From contig JAUSAO010000045.1 in NCBI GenBank assembly GCA_030652475.1, positions 27,484 to 91,483 of the forward strand: DNA of 64,000 bases, written 5' to 3'. The DNA is from Gallionella sp. (GTDB taxonomy: Bacteria > Pseudomonadota > Gammaproteobacteria > Burkholderiales > Gallionellaceae). Of the stretch, positions 19,809-29,211 are shown piece after piece. The translations under genes and the position numbers were made by a program. The number at the start of each line of letters is the position of its first letter. Positions within the stretch are counted from its first letter, which is position 1. The notes beneath the pieces are model-generated. The model saw only the letters and a list, made by a program, of their open reading frames with translations. It was not told the DNA's origin and made no database searches.

Positions 19809-20393
19809 TTACAAGATGCTGGCCGCTTCCTCGAAAGGCAAACGCGGGCCGCGCGGGAATAATTTTGATGCGTCCCCGTAGCCCAGATTGATCAGGAAAT
19901 TGGATTTGATCCTGGTGCCTGAGAAGAACGCCTGATCTACTTTGGCATTATCGAATCCTGACATGGGTCCTGCATCCAGCCCGAGCGCGCGTGCGGCGAG
20001 GATCAGGTAAGCGCCCTGCAAGGTAGCGTTGCGGAATGCGGTACTGTCGATCAGCGCCGTGTTGCCGACGAACCAGGCGCGGGCGTCGGTGTGCGGGAAC
20101 AGGACAGGTAGTTTCTCGTAAAATTCGTAGTCCTGGGCAATGATGACGGTGACCGGGGCGTTACGGGTCTTCTCCATATTTTCCGGAATCATGGCGGGCA
20201 GCAGGCGCTGTTTTGCCGACTCGCTTTTTACGAATACGAGGCGTGCCGGACTCGAATTGGCACTGGTGGGCGCCCATTTCATCAAGTCGTAAATCTGGCG
20301 CAATAAATCGTCGCTTACCGGTTGCTCCAGCCACGCGTTGTGGGTGCGTGCGTTGCGGTAGAGTAGGTCCAAACTGCGGTCATCGAGTTGCAT
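19809..20393 (-). CDS. Nitroreductase family protein, RutE/HadB-like
   Basis: The 194-residue FMN-dependent protein matches the malonic semialdehyde reductase (RutE) subgroup: [48 protein letters not shown] at the start and [23 protein letters not shown] at the end. No other rut pyrimidine-degradation genes are nearby, so the physiological substrate is uncertain. Confidence 0.87.
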   Translation of the reverse strand: MQLDDRSLDLLYRNARTHNAWLEQPVSDDLLRQIYDLMKWAPTSANSSPARLVFVKSESAKQRLLPAMIPENMEKTRNAPVTVIIAQDYEFYEKLPVLFPHTDARAWFVGNTALIDSTAFRNATLQGAYLILAARALGLDAGPMSGFDNAKVDQAFFSGTRIKSNFLINLGYGDASKLFPRGPRLPFEEAASIL

Positions 20394-20419
20394 GTGCTTC
20401 CCTTTCGTCTTAAATGCAA

Positions 20420-20490
20420 AGCACCCTCCCCTTCAAGGGGAGGGTTGGGGCGGGGATGGGTTAATTCAGCTAATGAACATTAATTCGGGC
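20420..20490. repeat. G/C-rich palindromic interspersed repeat, single half
   Basis: CCCTCCCCTTCAAGGGGAGGG is followed by TTGGGGCGGGGATGGGTTAA and ATTCAGCTAATGAACATTAAT. Closely similar units occur near 50.2, 54.6 and 63.9 kb. Position is between nitroreductase (start) and the end of sqr. Confidence 0.8.
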
Positions 20491-21807
<1,317 letters not shown>

Positions 21808-21840
21808 TCAGTGCACCACTCCGCTTCCTGCCTGCTGCTT

Positions 21841-22518
21841 TCAGTTGCGCGTCAACGGTTCCTCGTTGTTCGACATGCCCTGTTCTTTCGTGAACAGGAC
21901 GGCTGCCTTTACGCGCGAAGACAGATTGAGTTTGTTCAGAATGTGGCGCACATGCTGTTTTACCGTGTCGTAACTGATGTGCAAGGTCAGTGCGATGGCT
22001 TTGTTGCTTTCGCCGCGCGACAGTAATTGCAGTATCTCGCGTTCACGTTCAGTCAATAATTTGAATGAATCCTTCGGCCCTTGCTCGGGTTGATCGCCGC
22101 GCAACATTTCGATCATCTTCACCGTCATGGTGGGGGCGACTACCAGTTCTCCGGCGGCAACACGGCGGATTGCATCGACCACCTCATCCGGGGCCATATC
22201 CTTGAGCAAATAACCGCGCACCCCGGCACGTATCGCGTTGCCCAGGTCGATTTCTGAATCGCTCATCGTGAGCATAACGGCAGGTGTCAGATAACCCTCA
22301 CTGCGCAGTTGCTCCAGCAGAGAAATGCCGTCCAGCGGCTTCATGCGCAGATCGACTATCAGCAGATCAGGTTTCTGGTCCAGCAAGGTGCGTAGTTCGT
22401 CTATGCTCCCGGTTGCGCCCAGCACGTCGAAACCATAACAATTGGAGAGTAATTCACTCAACCCTTGCCGACACAGGCATTGGTCATCTACCAGTACAAC
22501 TTTTATTTTGTCAGTCAT
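21841..22518 (-). CDS. NarL/FixJ-type response regulator
   Basis: The 225-residue protein has a receiver domain (acidic DD at 11-12, phosphoacceptor Asp56 in LLIVDLRMKPLDG, Thr/Lys positions in MLTMSD and YLLKDMAP). A LuxR-type helix-turn-helix follows (about 155-215; LTEREREILQLLSRGESNKAIA and SYDTVKQHVRHILNKLNL). It overlaps its kinase gene by 8 bases. Binding by this regulator is a reasonable explanation for the 7-2-7 heptamer repeats found upstream of four transcription units in the window. Confidence 0.94.
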   Translation of the reverse strand: MTDKIKVVLVDDQCLCRQGLSELLSNCYGFDVLGATGSIDELRTLLDQKPDLLIVDLRMKPLDGISLLEQLRSEGYLTPAVMLTMSDSEIDLGNAIRAGVRGYLLKDMAPDEVVDAIRRVAAGELVVAPTMTVKMIEMLRGDQPEQGPKDSFKLLTEREREILQLLSRGESNKAIALTLHISYDTVKQHVRHILNKLNLSSRVKAAVLFTKEQGMSNNEEPLTRN

Positions 22519-23767
22519 TTACAACTCTCCAGTCCAGCGGTGGTTCGGGGAAAAATAATTGTACCTGCGTACCCAGGCCGGCAGCGCTGTCGACTCTGAT
22601 CTCGCCACCTATCCGGTGGGCACGCTCACGCATGATCATCACGCCGTAATGTCCCTCTACCGGTGTGAAGGTGCAAGCGCCGGTGCCGTTGTCTTCAATG
22701 GTGAAAACGTAGTAGCCGAATTTTGCCGAGACGAACAGGCGCGCATGTGTCGCTTCGGAATGGCGGGCGATGTTGGTCAACGCCTCGCGAACGATATAAT
22801 AGACCTGTATTTCGTGTTCGAGTGGCAGTTCGAGATCGACCAGTCGATTGTGATATTCGAGCACGATGTTGTTGCGTTTGCGAAATTCGGTGGCCAGATC
22901 ATGTAGCGCAATTGAAAGCCCGCCACGGTTCATGTCGCAACGAAAATCGGCGATCAGCTCCCGGGTGCTCTTTTGTCCGATTTCAAGCGCCTCATCCAGG
23001 TCTCGTGCATATTTGCTTGCCATCACCTGATTGCCGGTGCGGATGGACTCAAGCAGCAGGTTCACGCGCATGCGCGAGTAAGTCAGCGTTTGTGCCAGCG
23101 AGTCGTGTATATCGTTGGCGATGACTTGACGTTCAGCCAGCAGTTCAAAGCGCCTGACATCACGGTTAATGCGCGTATGTTCGATGGTCGCGCTCATCAT
23201 TTCGGCAAAGGCTGCCAGCGTGTTCATGACCTTGCTTGCGGCCGTGCGTGATACATCGAAGAAAATGGTCAAGATACCGAGCGGCGCACCGGACGAGTAC
23301 TGCACCTCAAGCGGGGCGGCAACCAGAGACTGGAAACGGCAGCTGGAGTGGGGGCAGTTTTGCCGCGAGTTACATTCACTGATGTCCGAAGCGTGGACGA
23401 CATGACCCAGCGTGGCATTGTCGCTGGCCTCGCAATCCAGCTCGACATAATTTTCAGCTTCTTCCTGCAGATCGTCAGAGAGCCCTGCCGAACTGATGAT
23501 TTGCAGGGTGCGTCCGTCGGGGGATAACAGCCTTACTACTCCTGCTGTTGCATTGACCGTGCCGATAATGCTTTCCAGAAAGTTTTCCAGCAGCGTTTTG
23601 AGATCGCCCGCGCGCGGCGCCATGAATTCATGCGTCAGACACATCGCCACGCCACCATCTTCTCCGGGCGGAGTGAAGTCGGGATCGCGCACCCACAAGA
23701 ACGTACTGTTATTGGCGATAGCGATCGGAATCGTTTTTTTCTGCATCAACGTGGTGGCCAGTTCCAA
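22511..23767 (-). CDS. Cytoplasmic NarX-like sensor histidine kinase with GAF-type Cys module
   Basis: The 418-residue kinase has a GAF-like domain (about 55-200), a HisKA_3 dimerisation helix with phosphoacceptor His221 (ANDIHDSLAQTLTY), an HATPase with N box EALTNIARHSEAT and G boxes (IEDNGTG, GHYGVMIMRERA). No transmembrane helix or periplasmic sensor is seen. The GAF part has four cysteines, Cys112, Cys132, Cys138 and Cys143 (SECNSRQNCPHSSC), a possible metal, Fe-S or thiol-redox sensing site. Context with sqr suggests sensing of reduced sulfur or redox state (inference). Confidence 0.92.
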   Translation of the reverse strand: MELATTLMQKKTIPIAIANNSTFLWVRDPDFTPPGEDGGVAMCLTHEFMAPRAGDLKTLLENFLESIIGTVNATAGVVRLLSPDGRTLQIISSAGLSDDLQEEAENYVELDCEASDNATLGHVVHASDISECNSRQNCPHSSCRFQSLVAAPLEVQYSSGAPLGILTIFFDVSRTAASKVMNTLAAFAEMMSATIEHTRINRDVRRFELLAERQVIANDIHDSLAQTLTYSRMRVNLLLESIRTGNQVMASKYARDLDEALEIGQKSTRELIADFRCDMNRGGLSIALHDLATEFRKRNNIVLEYHNRLVDLELPLEHEIQVYYIVREALTNIARHSEATHARLFVSAKFGYYVFTIEDNGTGACTFTPVEGHYGVMIMRERAHRIGGEIRVDSAAGLGTQVQLFFPEPPLDWRVVND

Positions 23768-23833
23768 AATACTTAGCGCAGACTAAGTCGAATCCCTAAA
23801 AATATCAACATGCTGGATAAAAAAACAGCTTAT

Positions 23834-23849
23834 TTACCCGTTTGGGTTA
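23834..23849. promoter_or_regulatory. 7-2-7 inverted heptamer, site 1 (kinase-regulator-sqr operon)
   Basis: TTACCCG-TT-TGGGTTA, centred about 75 bases upstream of the kinase start. Its right half-site (TAACCCA read inverted) matches those of three other sites at 34020, 51934 and 54880. A degenerate second copy (CACCCGATATGGTTAT) follows at about 23860-23875. Arrangement resembles NarL-type operators. Confidence 0.55.
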
Positions 23850-24352
23850 TGCTTTATCCCACCCGATATGGTTATAGACGCCCGACAGTATGATTGCGCC
23901 TAATGGGCGGGCTTGCAAAGCTACCCGATCGCAATTGTATCTGGATAAGCCTGAATGCGAAGAATTGCTGCCGCTGGTGAAAACGATATTGCGTGCCCGC
24001 AGTTTACTGAATGAAAGACTGGGTTTGTTTCTTCAGTTAATTTGTCATCTGTGAGGCGTTATACAAATTGCCGGTAAATTCATTAATAAATAGTTGCAGG
24101 GCGTTGTCGCCTGAAATCAGGCCGCCGACAAGTTGCCGGCTCTGTTTCCGGCATTGGTGCGCCGGGCGTGGAAAAAATGTTTACCTGGATACTGGGTGAT
24201 CTGAACAATATGGTTTTTGAAATTCACACGCAGTAGCGCTGAACGTGCATACCGTATTATTTGCTGTCCTTACTTCCTGCTAGACTGGTAACTGTGTCGG
24301 GTCTATCATTGCATCCCGATTGATTCGAACAAATCCAGTTTTGGAGCACACC
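23850..24352. other. Gene-poor intergenic region with possible decayed coding sequence
   Basis: No supported gene. A short frame, read from about 23938 (LDKPECEELLPLVKTILRAR) to a TGA near 24054, looks protein-like but has no start or upstream continuation. A second fragment near 24166-24236 (VEKMFTWILGDLNNMVF) is similar in quality. These may be the remains of a gene. Confidence 0.4.
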
Positions 24353-24739
24353 ATGGAACACATGACACCCAAGCAGACTTATGAGTTTTTGCAGGCTAAC
24401 CCCGAAGCGGTATTCATAGATGTGCGTAGTGAGATGGAACACATGTTCGTCGGCCACCCCAAGGGATCTATCCTGATCCCCTGGGTAGACGGACCGGAAT
24501 GGGATATCAATCCCTATTTTATTTCACACGTAAAGAAAGCCGCAAGTGCGAATCGCCCAGTTGTACTGATTTGCCGATCAGGCCGCCGTTCAGTTGATGC
24601 AGGATTGGCACTCGAAAAGGCAGGACTTACAGAAGTGTATAACGTTTTGCACGGTTTTGAAGGTGACCTGGACGACACGCATCATCGAAATTCGCACAAC
24701 GGCTGGCGCTTTGAGGGCCTTCCCTGGGCACAGACCTAG
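24353..24739 (+). CDS. Single-domain rhodanese-like protein
   Basis: The 128-residue protein starts at ATG 24353, seven bases after a GGAG site. It has the rhodanese core: FIDVRSEMEHMFVGHPKGSILIPW and the active-site loop ICRSGRRSVDAG with the catalytic Cys. The six-residue loop RSGRRS fits sulfurtransferases rather than phosphatases. It could mobilise sulfane sulfur for the TusA/DsrE carriers encoded elsewhere in the window (inference); it is not adjacent to them. Confidence 0.9.
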   Translation: MEHMTPKQTYEFLQANPEAVFIDVRSEMEHMFVGHPKGSILIPWVDGPEWDINPYFISHVKKAASANRPVVLICRSGRRSVDAGLALEKAGLTEVYNVLHGFEGDLDDTHHRNSHNGWRFEGLPWAQT

Positions 24740-24971
24740 GAACATTCGGATTTTTTAACGACTTTCAATTTGCTTGTATATATTTTATATACAACATATA
24801 TAACCTAAATTATTCCCGATTTCACCAAAGGTGAACAAAAGCTAGCCTCCACTACATTGGCGAATCTTTCTTCCAGCGCCACGCTGGCTAAAATAGATGA
24901 TGATTATCTCGGCCCGGTCATGATTTGATTCCAGGGTGATCTGAAGGTTGAGGGGCAAAGTGCCCCCCAGT

Positions 24972-25478
24972 TTAGCCAGCGAGCGTAGCGTGTTGGGTAT
25001 GATGTTGGTTGGCTGCTTTGAGATTGAACAAGCCTGATAAGACAGAGCTGACTTTCTGGTTGGTACGCACAGCAAAAGAATCAAAGCCAACCTGATACTG
25101 GTAGGTCACATTGCTACGCGGCACATCGCCGATCGCGCGCAACTCACCTCGGAAGCCGTAATGTTCACGCAGCGTACGAGCGGTCGAATAACTCTTGCCG
25201 TCGGCGAATTTGTCGAATTCCACCGCTATAACAGTAAAGTCATCGATGTCGCGCCCAATCTCATCAGCACTTTCTTCGGCAGCCAGCCAGACACCCAGTG
25301 GCCAGCCATGTTCATATTCGCGGTGTATCAGTTCGGCGCGGCGCGCCTTCCATACCGATAGCGGCACCAACACCGGTCCTACGGGTAGCCTTATGTTCTG
25401 CGGCGTATCGCCTTCCGCAAAAGTCAGAGTTTTCCATACGTCAGAAACGATATTGCCATTCTTGATTAGCTTGAACAT
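24972..25478 (-). CDS. DUF934 family protein
   Basis: The 168-residue protein has the family segments RLPVGPVLVPLSVWKARR, GVWLAAEESADEI, IAVEFDKFADGKSYSTARTLREHYGFRGELRAIGDV and VGFDSFAVR. DUF934 proteins usually accompany cysI/cysH in assimilatory sulfate reduction, but here no such gene adjoins. AAGGAAGG lies upstream of the start. The C-terminal 20 residues (AANQHHTQHATLAG) are unlike the usual ending. The 24740-24971 stretch downstream is AT-rich and holds no supported gene. Confidence 0.8.
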   Translation of the reverse strand: MFKLIKNGNIVSDVWKTLTFAEGDTPQNIRLPVGPVLVPLSVWKARRAELIHREYEHGWPLGVWLAAEESADEIGRDIDDFTVIAVEFDKFADGKSYSTARTLREHYGFRGELRAIGDVPRSNVTYQYQVGFDSFAVRTNQKVSSVLSGLFNLKAANQHHTQHATLAG

Positions 25479-25513
25479 AGACTGCCTTCCTTTTGGTATC
25501 TAGGTGGATGGAT

Positions 25514-25536
25514 GCTTCAACACAACTTGTTGAAGC
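25514..25536. promoter_or_regulatory. 9-bp palindrome upstream of the DUF934 gene
   Basis: GCTTCAACA and TGTTGAAGC are separated by 5 bases and centred about 47 bases upstream of the DUF934 start. The shape is that of a dimeric-regulator operator. It lies in a 313-base gap (25479-25791) that otherwise contains only the promoter of the next gene. Confidence 0.45.
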
Positions 25537-25746
25537 GCAGTCTAGGGGTGCTTGATATGTCTGTAAAATACTTTATTGTTGATATTAAATAGCTAATTGG
25601 AATATAGGAATTTTCGAGTTACTAAATCAATAACTGGCATCCTCGCACATGTCATCGGCAAAACCCCTGCTGCCAAACTGTTTAAATCAAACACACTAGC
25701 CTTGGCAAAGCCAGGGAAAGTGCAATTTCCCCTTTTCGCTATACGC

Positions 25747-25752
25747 TATAAT
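25747..25752 (+). promoter_or_regulatory. Sigma-70-type -10 element upstream of the DUF4279 gene
   Basis: An exact TATAAT stands about 40 bases before the TTG start proposed at 25792. A clear -35 hexamer is not seen. Its place inside the longer open frame argues that translation begins downstream of it. Confidence 0.5.
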
Positions 25753-25791
25753 GTCTCGTCCTATTTACAATCAATTGATCGGGGTAATAAC

Positions 25792-26208
25792 TTGGCATCG
25801 AATAAAGCACGCGCCCACTTCACACTCAGTGGTTATCATTTCGATCCTGATGACATCACGCGTCTGCTGGGCATCGAACCTACCTCGGTTGATGCATCCG
25901 GCGCGCGCAGCGCCCTCGATAAACCCGTGATCAGTTCATGGGAGTTATCAACGGAAACGATGGCGGACAATATTGACGTTTATAAAATGACGGAGATCCT
26001 CATTAAAAAAATAGAACCGGTCAAGGAAAAAATCCTGCAAGTAATTAAGAGCCATAACTTATCGCCCAGAATCGGCGTGGTTCTGGTTTTATCTATTGAT
26101 AAAAATGAATCGGTGCCCGATGTCGGGTTCGGTGCCAGAACGATTCGTTTTCTCGCGGATATTGGCGCATTTGCAAATGTTGAATATAAACTTTCTGAGC
26201 GTATTTAA
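25792..26208 (+). CDS. DUF4279 family protein
   Basis: The protein has about 138 residues from TTG 25792. ARAHFTLSGYHFDPDDITRLLGIEPTS and SSWELSTETM are typical of DUF4279, a family of small proteins of unknown function. The frame is open to 25597 but that part is not protein-like and contains a TATAAT promoter element. A GGGGTAAT sequence just before the TTG may serve as ribosome-binding site. Confidence 0.65.
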   Translation: MASNKARAHFTLSGYHFDPDDITRLLGIEPTSVDASGARSALDKPVISSWELSTETMADNIDVYKMTEILIKKIEPVKEKILQVIKSHNLSPRIGVVLVLSIDKNESVPDVGFGARTIRFLADIGAFANVEYKLSERI

Positions 26209-26301
26209 GCTTTAAATTAGAGCACTGTCTGTAAGTGTTAGGGTTTTCTTCTTGTACTTGAATTTGCCGAAATATAATTACGGTTAATTTTTTTGCAGGT
26301 C

Positions 26302-26331
26302 AAAAAAAAGCACGCTTTTTATAGCGTGCTT
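26302..26331 (-). terminator. Intrinsic terminator, minus strand
   Basis: On the minus strand AAGCACGCT (26331-26323) pairs with AGCGTGCTT (26316-26308) around a 6-base loop, followed by a T-run (26309-26302). It lies about 60 bases past the stop of the 53-residue gene. Confidence 0.85.
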
Positions 26332-26394
26332 ATCACAAAACAAATCTGAATTTAGTAGCCGCGCGACCATTCAGGCAGCGTACGGACGATTGCT

Positions 26395-26556
26395 TTAGGG
26401 CTTCTTAGGCGTGGTGTAGGGCACTTCTTTATGGAAAGGTTCCCAGATGGTGTCATAGCCGATATAGCCCTTATCATTTGCGGGCTTTTGACGGGTTGTC
26501 AGAAAACGACTCTTGCCCTCGGGAACCTTGGGCCTGGTTTTAGGTGCTTCGCTCAT
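26395..26556 (-). CDS. 53-residue protein, unknown function
   Basis: The frame starts at ATG 26556, eight bases after AAGGAG (an in-frame ATG at 26562 is too close to that site), and ends at 26395. The protein is basic and proline-rich (APKTRPKVPEGKSRFLTTR) with an aromatic C-terminal half (GYIGYDTIWEPFHKEVPY). No cysteines, no signal peptide. It is followed by a strong intrinsic terminator. I do not know the family. It is the last minus-strand gene in the row that begins with sat and aprMBA. Confidence 0.65.
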   Translation of the reverse strand: MSEAPKTRPKVPEGKSRFLTTRQKPANDKGYIGYDTIWEPFHKEVPYTTPKKP

Positions 26557-26640
26557 ATTCATAACTCCTTAATGGTTGAAACGGGAGGAATTTAAACCGG
26601 TACGTCAGCACCCCCCATTGAACTGACGAAACTATACTAT

Positions 26641-27054
26641 CTATCGCTTGTAATGCCCCTTGCCGGGAATCACATGCCGCACACCGCCCTGGGGATTCTC
26701 GACATCACCCTGATAACGGGGAATGACGTGAATATGGACATGCAGGATACTCTGCCCAGCAGCCGGCCCTATGTTAACGCCGATGTTGTAGCCGTCGGGT
26801 TTAAACTCTCCGTCCAGCAACTTTCGCTCCTCGTTTATCAGCGTCATGCAGGCATTGATTTCTTCGGGTGTCAGCTCAAAAAAGCTGGCAACATGGCGAC
26901 GCGGGACGACCAAGGTATGCCCCGGGCTCACCGCGTAGCTATCGCGCGCGCTGTATGCAAGTTCGTTACTCAGCGACACCCCGCGTGCATCTTTACAGAA
27001 CAGGCACGGGTTATTGGGATCCCGCTTTCCCCTCTGCTTTTCTTCTAACGTCAA
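26641..27054 (-). CDS. HIT-family nucleotide-binding hydrolase
   Basis: The 137-residue protein has the HIT motif HVHIHVIPR (about 104-112), and an N-terminal CxxC pair (CLFCKD) that may bind zinc. The family hydrolyses or transfers nucleotidyl groups, for example from ApnA or adenylyl-sulfate-type substrates. Its nearness to the APS enzymes AprBA and Sat makes a role in adenine-nucleotide or APS turnover conceivable, but this is inference. Confidence 0.9.
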   Translation of the reverse strand: MTLEEKQRGKRDPNNPCLFCKDARGVSLSNELAYSARDSYAVSPGHTLVVPRRHVASFFELTPEEINACMTLINEERKLLDGEFKPDGYNIGVNIGPAAGQSILHVHIHVIPRYQGDVENPQGGVRHVIPGKGHYKR

Positions 27055-27122
27055 GCTTCAGCTCCCTTGGTATATTGAAACAAAAATATTTTGGATCGTA
27101 TTGTTTGATCTGCGGCTATTCA

Positions 27123-28154
27123 TCATTGAGTACTTGTCACAAGTGCCAGCGACTTTGTCTTATTCATTTGCTCCTCGCAATGCTTTAAACAGAGCGGCTG
27201 AAGGGCATGCGGAAAACATTCAACAATCAATTCAAATTCATCGGCGACTTCGTCGGCAAGCGCAGTATCATTTGTTAACTCAGCCAGCACGTTTCTTGCG
27301 GTAGACCTGTTTACCCTGCACAGTACGGCCAGATGAAAGGGAAGTTGCTGCTCCATGCATACTGTTAACGCCGTTTCGTAAGACCGTATTGCTTCTCCCA
27401 GGCGATCCGGGTTTTCTTCTGATTCCCCCAGTTGATGCAGGACTGCACCACAATTATTGTGTGCAGCAGCTAGCTCGAACGCGTGATTATCAGCATCGAG
27501 CACAGCCAGTGCATTTTTATAGGCGACAGCTGACTTTTGATAAGTACGGTTACCTTTCAAAAGTCTGCCATATGCATGGAAAGTCGCGCCAAGTTGATGC
27601 ATGGCGGACGACCATTTTTCAGGTGTCTCTTTTCGAGACCATACCAATAACGCATTCGTATAAGCATCTATGGACGCATTCAATAAGTTAGCGTTATCCA
27701 GTTGCCGGCCCAATGCTTGGTTTGCTGTTCCCAGGTTGTATTGTGTTTCCGCCCAGGCCAGGGGTGATTTTTCCTGGCTAAACACTTCCAGCGCATTGTT
27801 AAAACACTGAATGGCTTTTTCATATAATTCAGCGTCTCTGCGCTGCTGCCCCTGAGCCGCCAGAATGTTTCCCAGGCTGTTCTGAGTCTCCGCCCAGGCC
27901 AAAGGCGCCTGATCGTGATATGGGTCTGTCAGCGATCCCTTAAGTGCATCACCTAGACTGTCAAGAATATTGGAGCTGAAACGGTGTTGTTCATAATTTC
28001 CCCGTGTGTAAAGAAAATTATCAGCGACGGTGACCTTGGTATCTGGCGTAGCCGCTTCGGCCAAGCCATCGCCCAGCCTGCCTATGGAATCAGCGATTGC
28101 ACGTTCCAGGGCCTGATTGTGTGGGTACAACAGGTAAGTATGAGAGTGCTTCAT
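27123..28154 (-). CDS. TPR-repeat protein, soluble
   Basis: The 343-residue protein has about six TPR units with AWAETQNSLGNILAAQGQ, AWAETQYNLGTANQALG, AMHQLGATFHAYG and AAHNNCGAVLHQLGE as recognisable helices. No signal peptide. It starts one base after the slyD-like stop, so the two are coupled. TPR plus peptidyl-prolyl isomerase suggests a chaperone or assembly function, possibly for the neighbouring Apr enzyme (inference). Confidence 0.8.
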   Translation of the reverse strand: MKHSHTYLLYPHNQALERAIADSIGRLGDGLAEAATPDTKVTVADNFLYTRGNYEQHRFSSNILDSLGDALKGSLTDPYHDQAPLAWAETQNSLGNILAAQGQQRRDAELYEKAIQCFNNALEVFSQEKSPLAWAETQYNLGTANQALGRQLDNANLLNASIDAYTNALLVWSRKETPEKWSSAMHQLGATFHAYGRLLKGNRTYQKSAVAYKNALAVLDADNHAFELAAAHNNCGAVLHQLGESEENPDRLGEAIRSYETALTVCMEQQLPFHLAVLCRVNRSTARNVLAELTNDTALADEVADEFELIVECFPHALQPLCLKHCEEQMNKTKSLALVTSTQ

Positions 28155-28661
28155 TTATGCCCGGCCGAGAATTTCATTGATGTCCGGATCGGCGCCAACC
28201 GCTCCGCCAAGGTCGATTTCTTCATCGGTAGCATCACGTATCGTCAGAACTTCCAGCTTGAATACGACTTCTCTGCCACACAATGGGTTATTACCATCAA
28301 CGGTTAGTGTTTTGTCATCGAATCGGGTAACGATAAAGTTTCTGGGCTCACCTTTTTCATTTTCCATGGTGATGGTCATGCCAATTTCCCGAAATTCCTC
28401 AGGGACATTTTCGATATGATCGGTAAATACCAGAGATTCGTCTCTCTCACCATATAACAATCTGGTGTCAACAGGAACTTCGATGAGATCCCCCACTTTT
28501 TTTCCATCCAGTTCTTTTGTCACCTGCTCAGACAAAACATCGTTGACGCCATGAACATATCCCAGAGGATAATCAACGGTAACCAGTACGTCTCCGGTTT
28601 TTTGATCGATGACCTTATAATTTAATTCAACGAATTTTTCGTTTTGTATTGTATCTGACAT
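28155..28661 (-). CDS. SlyD-like FKBP-type peptidyl-prolyl isomerase
   Basis: The 168-residue protein shows the FKBP/IF domain order of SlyD: VELNYKVIDQKTGDVL, YVHGVNDVLSEQVTKELDGKKVGD, the insert-in-flap segment and VDGNNPLCGREVVFKLEVLTIRDATDEEI. The histidine-rich metal-binding tail of E. coli SlyD is absent. It probably acts as a folding factor. Its place downstream of aprMBA suggests a dedicated chaperone, but a general role cannot be excluded. Confidence 0.88.
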   Translation of the reverse strand: MSDTIQNEKFVELNYKVIDQKTGDVLVTVDYPLGYVHGVNDVLSEQVTKELDGKKVGDLIEVPVDTRLLYGERDESLVFTDHIENVPEEFREIGMTITMENEKGEPRNFIVTRFDDKTLTVDGNNPLCGREVVFKLEVLTIRDATDEEIDLGGAVGADPDINEILGRA

Positions 28662-28693
28662 GACTAGAAAGGCCTGTTAACGATAAAGTTGTC

Positions 28694-29047
28694 TTAGAAC
28701 AGCGTAGCGCCAAAAATTTTCACCTTGTCCTTTTCATACCCCAGCACCAGTCTGCCCAGCCATTCACTTTTATCCTTGGAGTTAGTCTGTTTATAGAGAA
28801 CCGTTACATATTCACCGCGTCGTATAATGCCGAGGTATTTGTAATCGGCTGACAAGTTTTTCGCCAAATCGCTTCTTGCAAACTGCTTGCCCATCTCGAT
28901 TTCATTCGCACCCAATTTCATCGGGGTTGAGAAATTTCGGGTGAAAGCGCCATAGTTTTTCTCGTTCGAGTATTTAACAAGGTCAGCCCACATGGGGTTC
29001 GCCAGCGCTAAAATATCTTCATCCGTCATTTCGATAATATTCATCAT
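28694..29047 (-). CDS. Conserved-looking 117-residue protein, unknown function
   Basis: The protein is soluble with no signal peptide. TDEDILALANPMWADLVKYSNEKNYGAFTRNFS and the C-terminal WLGRLVLGYEKDKVKIFGATLF suggest a small alpha+beta NTF2-like fold (inference). It lies between the aprA terminator and slyD, 32 bases before the latter. Starts at 29047 or 29044 are both possible. I do not recognise a named family. Confidence 0.7.
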   Translation of the reverse strand: MMNIIEMTDEDILALANPMWADLVKYSNEKNYGAFTRNFSTPMKLGANEIEMGKQFARSDLAKNLSADYKYLGIIRRGEYVTVLYKQTNSKDKSEWLGRLVLGYEKDKVKIFGATLF

Positions 29048-29120
29048 TTTCTTCTTCAGTTAAAACATGGCTGGTATTGCCGGCTTACCCGTCGAAATAA
29101 GACGGCATACGGCTCATCAT

Positions 29121-29156
29121 AAAAATAGGCCAACATATAAAAAATGTTGGCCTATT
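29121..29156 (-). terminator. Intrinsic terminator after aprA
   Basis: AATAGGCCAACAT and ATGTTGGCCTATT form a perfect 13-bp stem (29124-29136 with 29144-29156) and a 7-base loop. On the minus strand it is followed by TTTTT. It separates aprMBA from the downstream accessory genes. Confidence 0.88.
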
Positions 29157-29211
29157 ATCAAGCAAACAAGATGTACCTGAATTGTATGATCAAGCACCTA
29201 TTTGCCGGGCC

